This document shows, piece by piece, positions 9,169 through 17,351 of a DNA stretch of 64,000 nucleotides (position 1 is the stretch's first letter; the number at the start of each line of letters is the position of its first letter). Source of the stretch: Promicromonosporaceae bacterium (GTDB lineage Bacteria; Actinomycetota; Actinomycetes; Actinomycetales; Cellulomonadaceae). The notes below the pieces were generated by a model. The model had not been told where the DNA came from. It ran no database searches and saw only the letters and a program-made list of their open reading frames with translations. The stretch lies in assembly GCA_009783295.1 (NCBI GenBank), contig WRHK01000005.1, forward strand, positions 1-64,000, written 5' to 3'. Made by a program: the position numbers and the translations under genes.

Positions 9169-9193
9169 TCAAGAGTCTTGATGTCGAGACATC
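9169..9193. promoter_or_regulatory. Palindromic MarR-type operator overlapping the marR promoter
   Basis: A perfect 6+1+6 palindrome (TCAAGA-G-TCTTGA, 9169-9181) runs into a 6+2+6 palindrome (GATGTC-GA-GACATC, 9180-9193). The TCTTGA-N2-TCAAGA type of arrangement is common for MarR regulators. A TAGTCT -10 box follows at 9199-9204, seven bases before the marR start, so bound protein would block transcription. Autoregulation is inferred. Confidence 0.5.
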
Positions 9194-9211
9194 GGCGGTA
9201 GTCTCCGGTCC

Positions 9212-9724
9212 ATGGAGTCACTGGTGCCCGACGAGGTCGACCGCATCGTCGCGGACTGGCGGCGCGAGCGCCCCGACCTGGCCGTCGAGCCGCTCGAGGT
9301 GTTCTCGCGCGTCACGCGCCTCGCACGCCACCTGGACCGGGCCCGCCGGGTCGCGTTCGCGACGCACGACCTCGAGACGTGGGAGTTCGACGTGCTGTCC
9401 GCGCTGCGCCGCGCCGGCAGCCCGTACGAGCTCTCGCCGGGCGCCCTCGTCACGGCCACGCTGGTCACCAGCGGCACCATGACCAACCGGATCGACCGCC
9501 TCGAGGGCCGCGGGCTCGTGGAGCGGCACCGCTCGCCCGACGACAGGCGCGGCGTCGTCGTGCGGCTCACCGCCTCCGGCCTGACCCGCGTGGACGACGC
9601 GCTCACCGACCTGCTGGCCCGCGAGGCGCGCATGCTCGAGTCGCTCGACGCGCACCACCGCCCCGACCTCGCGGCCCTGCTGCGCACCCTCAGCGCCCAG
9701 TTCGAGGACCTGCCGCACGACTGA
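9212..9724 (+). CDS. MarR-family transcriptional regulator
   Basis: 170 residues. The central winged helix is clear (VTSGTMTNRIDRLEGRGLVERHRSPDDRRGVVVRLTASG): recognition helix at about 85-100, then the basic beta-wing. The start ATG follows a TAGTCT box by seven bases and there is no Shine-Dalgarno, so a leaderless transcript is likely. Palindromes just upstream suggest autoregulation. The MFS gene begins 19 bases after the stop and may be a target, although it has its own TANNNT box. Confidence 0.94.
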   Translation: MESLVPDEVDRIVADWRRERPDLAVEPLEVFSRVTRLARHLDRARRVAFATHDLETWEFDVLSALRRAGSPYELSPGALVTATLVTSGTMTNRIDRLEGRGLVERHRSPDDRRGVVVRLTASGLTRVDDALTDLLAREARMLESLDAHHRPDLAALLRTLSAQFEDLPHD

Positions 9725-9743
9725 CGCGGGGTACCTTGGGCCC

Positions 9744-11024
9744 GTGCCGCGCGTCAGATCGATTCGACAGGACGGGGCGGCGGGGGCCTTCCTGCTCGTC
9801 GCGCTGCTGCTCGTCGCGCTCAACCTGCGGGCGCCGCTCACGTCGCTGCCGCCCGTCGTGGGGCAGGTCTCCGACGCCCTCGGCCTCTCCCCCGCCCAGG
9901 CGGGCCTGCTCACCTCCGTCCCCGTGTTGTGCTTCGCGCTGCTCACGCCGGCGGCGTCGGCGCTGGTGGCGCGGCGCGGGCCAGAGCTGTCCGTGCTGAT
10001 CGCCGTGTGCGGGCTGCTCGTGGGGCAGCTGGTGCGGTCGGCCGGGAACGTGCCCGCGGCCCTGGCCGGCACGGCCCTGCTCGGCGCGGGCATCACGGTG
10101 GGCAACGTGGCCGTCCCGGTGATCATCGCGCGCGACTTCCGCGAGCGGTCCGCCGTCGTCACCGGCGCCTACTCCGCCACGATGAACCTCGGCTCGGCGT
10201 TCACCACCACGCTCACCGTGCCGCTCGCCGCCGCGCTCGGCTGGCAGTGGGCGCTGGCCGGGTGGGCGGTGCTGGCGGCGGTCGCGCTGGTCACGTGGAC
10301 GACGGCGGTGCGCGGCGCCGCCGCCCGGCCCACCCCCGTCACGCGGCGGCCCGACGGCGCCCCGCACCTGGGCCGCACGATGGCCGTGCTCACCGCGCTG
10401 CTGACCGTGGCGTTCATCGGCCAGTCGTTCAGCTACTACGCCGTGACCGCGTGGCTGCCGGAGATCCTGCACGCCCGCCTCGGGCTCGCGCTCACAGCCG
10501 CGGGCGGGGCGGCCGCGCCGTTCCAGCTGTGCGCCGTGCTCGGGTCGCTCGGCGTGCCGCTGGCCCTCGCGCGCAGGGCTCGGCTGCGGTGGGTGTCGCT
10601 CGCGCTGGTGCTGTGCTGGGTGTCGCTGCCCACCGGGATGCTGCTGGCACCGGGCGCCACGATGCTGTGGATCGCGCTCGCCGGGGTGGCGCAGGGCGGC
10701 AACTTCACGGTGATCTTCACGCTCGTGGCCCAGCGGGCACCCACGGTCGCGGCGGCCCGACGGGCGTCGGCGCTCATCCAGACGGTCGGGTACGCGTTCG
10801 CGGCACTCGCGCCGACGGCGATGGGGGCCGCCCGGACGGCGTCGGGCGGGTGGACGGCGCCGCTCGTGGGGGTGCTGGTGGTGCTGGCAGTGATGGGGGC
10901 GGTGATGGCGGTGGCGACGCGGCCGGCGGCGGGCGCGGCGGCCGGCGCGGCGCCGGCGGCGGCGGCCGGCCCGATCAGGTCGGTGACTCGGGATCAGGTC
11001 GGCGCTCCCGAACCGCCGACCTGA
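9744..11024 (+). CDS. MFS transporter, CynX/NimT type
   Basis: 426 residues with 12 predicted membrane segments. The N-terminus (LLVALLLVALNLRAPLTSLPPVVGQVSDALGLS) matches the cyanate/2-nitroimidazole permease branch of the major facilitator superfamily. Substrate is unknown. The GTG at 9744 follows TACCTT by six bases and lacks a Shine-Dalgarno. The last 15 or so codons lie inside a 67-bp palindrome (10976-11042), so the palindrome supplies the C-terminal tail and the stop codon. This suggests the element arrived or expanded at the gene end. Confidence 0.9.
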   Translation: MPRVRSIRQDGAAGAFLLVALLLVALNLRAPLTSLPPVVGQVSDALGLSPAQAGLLTSVPVLCFALLTPAASALVARRGPELSVLIAVCGLLVGQLVRSAGNVPAALAGTALLGAGITVGNVAVPVIIARDFRERSAVVTGAYSATMNLGSAFTTTLTVPLAAALGWQWALAGWAVLAAVALVTWTTAVRGAAARPTPVTRRPDGAPHLGRTMAVLTALLTVAFIGQSFSYYAVTAWLPEILHARLGLALTAAGGAAAPFQLCAVLGSLGVPLALARRARLRWVSLALVLCWVSLPTGMLLAPGATMLWIALAGVAQGGNFTVIFTLVAQRAPTVAAARRASALIQTVGYAFAALAPTAMGAARTASGGWTAPLVGVLVVLAVMGAVMAVATRPAAGAAAGAAPAAAAGPIRSVTRDQVGAPEPPT

Positions 11025-11042
11025 TCCCGAACCACCGACCTG
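10976..11042. repeat. 67-bp palindromic element, copy 1
   Basis: A nearly perfect palindrome. The inner 17-bp arms (TCGGGATCAGGTCGGCG and complement) are exact around the loop CTCCCGAAC. The outer arms (CAGGTCGG...CCGACCTG) also pair. The same element occurs in reverse complement at 12052-12118 with about 8 differences in 67. Both flank the gene at 11100-12050. Confidence 0.85.
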
Positions 11043-11099
11043 TCGCGGTTGTCCCCAGGCCACCCAACGCGCCGCGCTCGGTTCCGGCAGGGTCCTCGC

Positions 11100-12050
11100 A
11101 TGGGGAACGCCGCGCCGCAGATCCGCCTCGCCCGCGAGCACAGCCAGGCCGACCTGCGCGCCGCACGCCGCGCGGGCGAGATCGAGCGCGTGCGGCGCGG
11201 CGCCTACCGCGAGCTCGCGCCGACGCCCGGCCCCGCCGTGCACGCCGCCCACGACGAGCGCCTGCGCGCACTCGCCCGCATCCACGCCGTCGACCGGCAG
11301 CTGCGCAGCCCGCACGTGTTCAGCCACGTCAGCGCGGCGCTCCTCTGGGGCCTCGCCCTGTGGACGACGCCGGCGGTCACCCACCTCTACCAGCCCTATC
11401 GCGCGGGCGCGTCGGCCGCGGCGGACCTCGCCCGGCACCGCGGGACGCTGGAACAGCACGTGCTCATCGGCGGTATCCCGGCCACCGACCTGACCCGCAC
11501 CGTCGTCGACTGCCTGACGACGCTGCACCCGCTCGACGGCCTGGTGCTCGCCGACTCGGCGCTGCGCCACGCCCTGGACCGCAATACGGCGAGGCTCCAG
11601 GTCGAGGCGCGCACCCGCCGCAACGGGCGCGCGAGGGCGCTGCTGCTGCTCGACCTCGCCGACGCCGGAGCCGAGTCGCCCTGGGAGAGCTGGGCGCGGT
11701 ACATCGCGTTGCGGCTCGGGCTGCCCCGACCCGTGACCCAGCACCCCGTCGTCACGCGTCTGGGGACGTTCCGGGTGGACGTGGCCTGGCCGGAGCACGG
11801 CGTCCTCCTCGAGTTCGACGGCCTGGTCAAGTACCAGGACGGCGTGCTGACCAGCGGCTACAGCGGCACGAGGGCTCTGGTGGACGAGAAGCGCCGCGAG
11901 GACGCGATCGTCGAGGCCACGGGCGCCCGCCTGCTCCGCCTGACGTCGAGAGACGCGACCCGCCCGAAAGAGCTGGCAAGGCGCCTGGAGGCGGCGTTCG
12001 CCCCAACCCAGGGATTGCGGCCGGACCCGCGTCTCCCGCTCCCCCGATGA
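11100..12050 (+). CDS. AbiEi-antitoxin-like / DUF559-like protein
   Basis: 316 residues. The N-terminal 150 residues resemble the AbiEi-type winged-helix antitoxin domain seen in many actinobacterial proteins (RLAREHSQADLRAARRAGEIERVRRGAYRE, then HVFSHVSAALLWGL and IGGIPATDLTRTVVDCL). The C-terminal 100 residues (GTFRVDVAWPEHGVLLEFDGLVKYQ) resemble the DUF559/VSR-like endonuclease fold, with D and E/K residues in the right order. Proteins of this kind are widespread and uncharacterised; defence or toxin-antitoxin roles are often suggested but unproven. No partner toxin is adjacent. The ATG at 11100 has AGGG upstream. Two inverted 67-bp palindromes flank the gene. Confidence 0.85.
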   Translation: MGNAAPQIRLAREHSQADLRAARRAGEIERVRRGAYRELAPTPGPAVHAAHDERLRALARIHAVDRQLRSPHVFSHVSAALLWGLALWTTPAVTHLYQPYRAGASAAADLARHRGTLEQHVLIGGIPATDLTRTVVDCLTTLHPLDGLVLADSALRHALDRNTARLQVEARTRRNGRARALLLLDLADAGAESPWESWARYIALRLGLPRPVTQHPVVTRLGTFRVDVAWPEHGVLLEFDGLVKYQDGVLTSGYSGTRALVDEKRREDAIVEATGARLLRLTSRDATRPKELARRLEAAFAPTQGLRPDPRLPLPR

Positions 12051-12051
12051 T

Positions 12052-12118
12052 CAGGTCGGCGGTCGGGGATGAGGTCGGCGGTTCGGGAGCGCCGACCAGA
12101 TCCGGAACCACCGACCTG
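12052..12118. repeat. 67-bp palindromic element, copy 2 (inverted)
   Basis: Reverse-complement relative of 10976-11042. The loop reads GTTCGGGAG, the exact complement of the first copy's loop, and about 59 of 67 positions agree. It begins two bases after the stop of the AbiEi-like gene and ends seven bases before the beta-propeller gene's stop. It may serve as a bidirectional terminator. Confidence 0.85.
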
Positions 12119-12124
12119 ACGCCC

Positions 12125-13777
12125 TCAACCCAGCGCCACCACCGCGTCCTGCTCGAACCGGTACAGGTGCCCGCCCACCGACTCCGGCAGCACCTCCGTC
12201 GTCCGCGCCGTCCACAGCGTGGCGCCCGTGGCGACGTCGAGCGCCGTCATCGTCACCGCGAACGGCAGGTTGCTGCTCCACGAGCCGTCCTCGGTCTCGA
12301 ACAGCACCACGCGCTCGCCGTCCGTGACCACCTTGATCAGCCCGCTCGCCCCGATGCCGTTCTGCGCGCCGGAACGCTGCTGCCACAGCGGGTTGGTCCA
12401 CAGGCTGCGGCCGGTGGCGGCGTCGAGGCCGACCAGCCCGGCGCCCTTGACCGCCACCACCACGTGGCGGGTGCGCGCCACCGGGTACCCGACGTCGTCG
12501 ACGGCGCGCTTCCACACCAGGTGGGCGTCCGCGGCGTCGTAGGCCGAGAAGCCCGCCGAGCCCGTCGTGAGCATGAGGTCCGTGGGCGAGCCGTCGTTCA
12601 CCGACACGGGTGCGACGACCCCGTCGACGTCACCGACGAACCTGCCCGCCCCGCTGTACACCATCGTCACCGTGTCGACGGCGCCCACGGGGCGCTGGTC
12701 GCCGGTGGCCTGGATCGCGTAGCCGCCCGCGTCGAGCTCGGTCACGGCCGGGCTGTACGGGAGCTCCTGCGGGGCGAACGCCTCGCGGGTGAGCACGACG
12801 TCGCCCGTAGCCAGGTCGAACGTGGCGTCGAGGCCGCACGCCGACACCCACACGCGGCGCGCGCCCATGTTGATCGCCCACCCGCCCTCGGGCTCGACGG
12901 TGACGGCCCCGTCGTCGCCGGCGACGTTCTGGCACTGGCCCAGCCCGTCGCCCGACGTCCCCGCCGGCGCCGACCCTCCGGCCACCGTCGCGACCCAGCG
13001 GGTGGCGCCGGTGACGGCGTCCTCGAGCCGGACGCGGGCGTCACGCGTCACCAGCGGGCCGCTGATCACGCCGTCGCGCAGCTGCGGGGCGGGGCTCTCG
13101 GGGCCCACCCGGTCGACCCGCAGCAGCGCGCCCCCTGGCGCCACGGCAACGGTCCCGGAGGCGGTCCGGCCCGCGAGCGCCCGCTGGGCGACGATCTTGC
13201 CGTGGCCGTCGATCACGACGACGCCGGTCTGGTTGACCCCGGTGACGCACACGAGCTCGGCGACCGCGCTGACCTCGCGGCCGGGCACGGGCACGCCCTC
13301 GCCGCACGTGTAGGCGTCGTCGACCAGCACGGTCCAGCGCGGGGCGCCGTCCTGCGGGTCGAGCGCCTGGACGGTGAGGCCGCCGGTGCGGTCGGAGGCG
13401 ACCACCAGCAGCCCGTCCATGACGGCGATGGGCCGCGGCCGGACGGCGGCGTCGCGCCAGACGACGGCCGGCACGTGGTCGAGCCCGACGACGCCGCCGG
13501 GGGCCGTGACCAGCAGCGCGTCGGTGCGCTCGCGGCTCATGGTCTGGAGCGCGAGGTTCGTGGCGACCCCTCCTGCGGCGAGCACGGCGAGCACCAGCCC
13601 GGTGGCCACGAGGCGGCGGCGGGGCATCGCCCGCAGGCGCGCGCCGATGCGGCCGAACAGCTCTGCCAGGGCGCCCGGACCCTCCGGAGGCAGCGGGGAG
13701 CCCGGCGACGGCTCGTCGTCGGGGACGAGCGGGAACGCGAAGGAGCCGGACCCCTCGGAGGCACGTCTGCGGGCCAC
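12125..13777 (-). CDS. Membrane-anchored PQQ-like beta-propeller protein, paralogue 1
   Basis: 550 residues. A charged cytoplasmic leader (MARRRASEG...) is followed by one membrane helix at about 56-76 (RRLVATGLVLAVLAAGGVATNLAL). An extracytoplasmic domain then shows PQQ-like propeller blades: repeated ALDPQDGAPRWTV, GLDAATGRSLWTN, ALDVATGATLWTA. It ends with RFEQDAVVALG, nearly the same ending as its two neighbours. Paired cysteines (CGEG, C in VCVTG) may form disulfides. The GTG start follows TACGGT by six bases, so it is probably leaderless. Function unknown; an envelope sensor or scaffold is possible. Confidence 0.85.
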   Translation of the reverse strand: MARRRASEGSGSFAFPLVPDDEPSPGSPLPPEGPGALAELFGRIGARLRAMPRRRLVATGLVLAVLAAGGVATNLALQTMSRERTDALLVTAPGGVVGLDHVPAVVWRDAAVRPRPIAVMDGLLVVASDRTGGLTVQALDPQDGAPRWTVLVDDAYTCGEGVPVPGREVSAVAELVCVTGVNQTGVVVIDGHGKIVAQRALAGRTASGTVAVAPGGALLRVDRVGPESPAPQLRDGVISGPLVTRDARVRLEDAVTGATRWVATVAGGSAPAGTSGDGLGQCQNVAGDDGAVTVEPEGGWAINMGARRVWVSACGLDATFDLATGDVVLTREAFAPQELPYSPAVTELDAGGYAIQATGDQRPVGAVDTVTMVYSGAGRFVGDVDGVVAPVSVNDGSPTDLMLTTGSAGFSAYDAADAHLVWKRAVDDVGYPVARTRHVVVAVKGAGLVGLDAATGRSLWTNPLWQQRSGAQNGIGASGLIKVVTDGERVVLFETEDGSWSSNLPFAVTMTALDVATGATLWTARTTEVLPESVGGHLYRFEQDAVVALG

Positions 13778-13852
13778 GTTCGAACCGTAAGCACGGGTGG
13801 CGTGACCCGCTCGCCTTGCCTGCCCGTCAGGGCAACGCGACGGGGCGCGCGG

Positions 13853-15478
13853 TCATCCCAGCCCGACGACGGCCCCGTCGTCGAACCGCACGAGGTGCCC
13901 GGCGACGGCGCGCGGTGCAGGGCCCGTGAGCGTGGCGCGCCACACGGTGCGCCCGCTGGCGACGTCGATGGCGATCCAGCGGGTGTGCTCGGCGGCGCCG
14001 AGGCCGCCGGCGTTCTCGACGACGACGACGCGGCCCCCGTCGGTGTACACGCCGGCGAACCCGAGCGGCGCGACGGGCGGCTCGCGCGACTCGTGGGAGT
14101 ACAGGGGGACGGTCCACCGGGTCTTGCCGGTCCGGGTGTCGAGCGCGGTCACGTCGACGGTGCGGGCCACGAGCAGCACGCCGTCGGCCGCGGCGAGCAG
14201 CTGCTCGGTGCCGGTGGCGGTGGCGGTGCTCCAGCGTTCGGCGAGGGTGCCGGCGGCATAGGCGGCGAGGGTGGTGTCGCCGGCGACCACGATGGGCGCG
14301 ACGGTGCCGTCGCTGGCCCAGGCCGTCTGGGGCTGGCCGGGCACGAACCCGCGCGCGTCCCCGCCGTCGGTGAACACCTGCCACGCGTGGACGTCGGGCG
14401 TGGCGCCGCTGCCGCTGCCCGCCTCGACCGCGTAGCCGCCGCCGAGCAGCTGGACGGCGTCGAGCCGGGTCGCGGAGGCGAGGGTGGTCGGGTCGGCCGG
14501 CGAGAAGGTGACCGCCGGGCGGGTCAGGTCGACGGCGGCGCCCATGCCGCAGGTCTCCACCTCGGCGCGGTCGCCGTGGACGCCGGCACCCCAGGCGCCG
14601 TCGGGCTCGAGGACGGCGGTCCCGTTCATGAACGAGACGCACGGATCGCCCACGGTCACGGTGGCCCCCGCCGCGAAGACGACCCCGGGCCCCTGGGCGC
14701 TCACGCGGACGGCACCGGTGGCGGCGTCCTCGACCCAGACGCGCACGGCGGCCGTCGCGAACGGGGCGTCGAGCGTCCACTGCTCGCCCGCGGCGCCCGC
14801 GGTCGGCGTCAGCGTCGGGGCGGGGGCAATCCGCCCCACGTGCACGGCGCGCAGCACCCGCCCGCCCGCGAGCGGCAGGCTGAGCCCGCCGTCCGCGGGC
14901 GTCATCGCGCGGTCCGCGGTGATCGCGCCGCCCGGCCCGACGACGACGACGTGCTGGAGCTGCGGCCCGCCCAGGCAGACGAGCTCGCCGGCGGTGCCGA
15001 CGCTCTGGTCGCCGCCGTCCGGGGGCGTCGTCGCTCCCCCGCACTCGCGTGTCTCGGGGAGCACGGTGGTCCAGCGCACGCGGCCGGTCGCGGGGTCGAT
15101 CCCGTGGAGCGTGAGGCTCCCGTCGGGGTCGACGACGCTGGACGGGTCCTCCTCCAGCACCAGCAGCCCGCGCATGACGGCCACGGGGTCCGGGTGCGGC
15201 ACCTCGACGCGCCACACCTGCCGGGGCGCGTGCCCCAGGTCCAGCACGCCGCCCGGGGCGGTCGCGAGCAGCGCGTCGCGCACGACGTCGGGCTGCCAGG
15301 CGGGGCCCGCCGCCCCGACGGCGAGCACGAGGGCGGCGGCGACGCCCGTCACCGCGCGCCACCCGGGCGCCCGCGGCAGCCTCCGCCGTCGAACCGACAG
15401 GGCGTCAGCCGCAGCGGGAGGCTCCTCGTCGGGTTCGAGGTCGAAGGTGAACGTGTCGCCCTGCCTGCCGCGGGCCAT
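13853..15478 (-). CDS. Membrane-anchored PQQ-like beta-propeller protein, paralogue 2
   Basis: 541 residues, second of three tandem paralogues. It begins MARGRQGDTFTFDLEPDEEPP, has one helix at about 40-58 (AVTGVAAALVLAVGAAGPAW), then blades such as GIDPATGRVRWTTV, ALDTRTGKTRWTV and AIDVASGRTVWRATL. It ends RFDDGAVVGLG. Cysteine positions match those of paralogue 3. GGAG lies six bases before the ATG, so unlike paralogues 1 and 3 it looks translated from an operon message. The gap to paralogue 3 is 15 bases. Unknown function. Confidence 0.85.
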   Translation of the reverse strand: MARGRQGDTFTFDLEPDEEPPAAADALSVRRRRLPRAPGWRAVTGVAAALVLAVGAAGPAWQPDVVRDALLATAPGGVLDLGHAPRQVWRVEVPHPDPVAVMRGLLVLEEDPSSVVDPDGSLTLHGIDPATGRVRWTTVLPETRECGGATTPPDGGDQSVGTAGELVCLGGPQLQHVVVVGPGGAITADRAMTPADGGLSLPLAGGRVLRAVHVGRIAPAPTLTPTAGAAGEQWTLDAPFATAAVRVWVEDAATGAVRVSAQGPGVVFAAGATVTVGDPCVSFMNGTAVLEPDGAWGAGVHGDRAEVETCGMGAAVDLTRPAVTFSPADPTTLASATRLDAVQLLGGGYAVEAGSGSGATPDVHAWQVFTDGGDARGFVPGQPQTAWASDGTVAPIVVAGDTTLAAYAAGTLAERWSTATATGTEQLLAAADGVLLVARTVDVTALDTRTGKTRWTVPLYSHESREPPVAPLGFAGVYTDGGRVVVVENAGGLGAAEHTRWIAIDVASGRTVWRATLTGPAPRAVAGHLVRFDDGAVVGLG

Positions 15479-15493
15479 GCGCGCTCCGCCCGC

Positions 15494-17233
15494 TCAGCCG
15501 AGGCCGACGACGGCGTGGTCGTCGAACCGCACCAGCCGACCGGCGATCGACTGCGGCACGCTCCCGCCGACGGTCGCCACCCAGTCGGTCCTGCCCGTGG
15601 CGAGGTCGAGGGCGGTCCAGCGGCGGTCGGCGGCGTTCTGGGGGCTGAGGCCGCCGTCGGACGTCGCCTCGACCAGCACCACCCGCCGGCCGTCCGTGAA
15701 GACGCCCACCAGCCCGCCCAGCCCGAGCTGGATCCCGCTCGACGTCATCGACGCGATGTTCCAGATCGGGTCGTCCCAGCGCTGCGCGCCCGTGCGCGCG
15801 TCGACCGCCCGGACGCCCGCCGTCGTGCCGAGCAGCACCACGCCCGCAGAGCGCAGCAGCAGCACGTCGCCCGAGGCGCCGGCGGTCCACCGCCGCGTCG
15901 CGTCGTCCACGGAGTAGGCGGAGACGCCGGCCTTCCGGGTCGTGAAGAGCAGGTCGCCCGGCGACCCGTCGGTGGCCCACGGCTGCGCGACGCTCCCCTC
16001 GACCGTGCCGACCGTGCTGCCGTCGCGGCGGTAGACGTGGGTGGTCGGCTCGGCGCTCGGCGCGTCCCAGGTGGTGCTCCAGCCGCCGCCCGGGTCGAGC
16101 GTCACGGTGTAGGTGCCGCCCCGCTGCGGGTCCTCGACCGTGTACCCGCCGCCGTCGAGCGACTGCACCGGGCGCAGCCACGGCTGGTAGCCGGGGTCGA
16201 ACTGCGAGCGCTGCTGCAGGATCGCGCCGGTCGCGAGGTCGATGCTGACGTCCGTGCCGCACGTGGACAGCCACGCGATCGACGCGCCGACGTCGGACAT
16301 CCACGTGCCGTCCGGCTCGATGCGCTCGGGGGCGTTCCCGTCCGGCTGCGCCACGCACTGCTGCGGGTCCCAGACGACGGTCCCGGCGGGCACGTGGGCG
16401 CCCGGCACCACGATGTCCCAGACCGTGCCGCCCGTCGAGGCGTCCTCGAGCCGCACCTGCAGGTCGCGCGTGACGAGCGGGCCGTCGAGCGTGGGCGGCA
16501 GGGTGTCGGGCTTGAGCGCCGGGTAGCGGGGCGCCGTGCCGACGGCCTCGACACGCAGCAGCCTGCCGCCCGGCACGGGCAGGTACAGCCCCGTCGAGAC
16601 CCGGCCGTCGATGCGGCGCGTGGTCACGCGCCCGTCCGGGCGGACGACGGCGACGCCGTCCTGGCTGGTGCCGGTCAGGCACACGACCGCGTCGGTGGTG
16701 CCTACCTGCGGGCCTACCGCGGTGGCGGCCCCGGCGACCGTGCCGCAGTACGAGCCCTCGGGCACGACCGCCGTCCACCGGACGCGGCCGCTGGTCGGGT
16801 CGACGGCCTCCATCGTGATGCCCTTGCCGTCGATGGAGTCGGGGTGCTCCTCCACGACCACCAGCCCGTCCATCACTGCGACGGGGCGCGGCCGGTCCAC
16901 CGACGCGGACCAGTCGGCCAGCGGGGCGTGCGCCAGCCCGGAGGCGCCACCCGGCGCGACGGCGAGCTGCTCGGAGAGACGCAGGTCGACGCCGGAGCGG
17001 TACGACCACGTGGCGGCGCCGGCCGAGGCGAGGCCCACCGCCAGGGCGGCCGCGCCGGCGACCACGCGGCGGCGTGCGCGCGTGCTGAGCCGTGGCCGGC
17101 GGCGGGCGTGCGGGGGCTCCGGGACGTTCGCGGGCGCAGACGGGCGCGCCCCCTCGACGGGAGGGTGCGGGAGCTCGTCGTCAGGCTCGAGGTCGAACTC
17201 GACCATCACCCCGGCGGCACGTCTGCGGGCCAC
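15494..17233 (-). CDS. Membrane-anchored PQQ-like beta-propeller protein, paralogue 3
   Basis: 579 residues, the first and longest of the tandem set in transcription order. The leader contains VEFDLEPDDELPHPP, close to paralogue 2's FDLEPDEEPP. One helix lies at about 55-75, then propeller blades (AVDPTSGRVRWTAV, AVDARTGAQRWDDP, ALDLATGRTDWVATV). It ends RFDDHAVVGLG. The GTG at 17233 follows TACGTT by six bases. It is divergent from padR, and the 118 bases between them hold padR's operators. Duplication in place is the simplest origin. Confidence 0.85.
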   Translation of the reverse strand: MARRRAAGVMVEFDLEPDDELPHPPVEGARPSAPANVPEPPHARRRPRLSTRARRRVVAGAAALAVGLASAGAATWSYRSGVDLRLSEQLAVAPGGASGLAHAPLADWSASVDRPRPVAVMDGLVVVEEHPDSIDGKGITMEAVDPTSGRVRWTAVVPEGSYCGTVAGAATAVGPQVGTTDAVVCLTGTSQDGVAVVRPDGRVTTRRIDGRVSTGLYLPVPGGRLLRVEAVGTAPRYPALKPDTLPPTLDGPLVTRDLQVRLEDASTGGTVWDIVVPGAHVPAGTVVWDPQQCVAQPDGNAPERIEPDGTWMSDVGASIAWLSTCGTDVSIDLATGAILQQRSQFDPGYQPWLRPVQSLDGGGYTVEDPQRGGTYTVTLDPGGGWSTTWDAPSAEPTTHVYRRDGSTVGTVEGSVAQPWATDGSPGDLLFTTRKAGVSAYSVDDATRRWTAGASGDVLLLRSAGVVLLGTTAGVRAVDARTGAQRWDDPIWNIASMTSSGIQLGLGGLVGVFTDGRRVVLVEATSDGGLSPQNAADRRWTALDLATGRTDWVATVGGSVPQSIAGRLVRFDDHAVVGLG

Positions 17234-17278
17234 GGCGGCAACGTAACGCCTGCGGGGGGTCGGGGGGTAGTCGCTCTG

Positions 17279-17307
17279 TTGACAACGGCTGCTTACTCAG
17301 TAACTAT
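17279..17307 (+). promoter_or_regulatory. padR operon promoter
   Basis: TTGACA at 17279-17284, 17-base spacer, then AACTAT at 17302-17307. The first operator copy (17293-17303) lies inside the spacer and -10 box, so repression by steric block is expected. Confidence 0.55.
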
Positions 17308-17337
17308 CCCTGCTGAGCGACGACGCTTACCCAGTAA
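17293..17337. promoter_or_regulatory. Pair of PadR-type operators
   Basis: TTACTCAGTAA at 17293-17303 and TTACCCAGTAA at 17327-17337 differ by one base. Each is an inverted repeat around one to three central bases. Their centres are 34 bp apart. They lie between the promoter and the padR start, the usual arrangement for an autoregulated PadR repressor. Confidence 0.65.
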
Positions 17338-17351
17338 CCATGGAGGCATCC

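Noticed and set aside
11100-12050. Insertion sequence with terminal inverted repeats
   Set aside because: The flanking elements are full palindromes rather than simple terminal repeats, no target-site duplication was seen, and the protein is not a recognised transposase.
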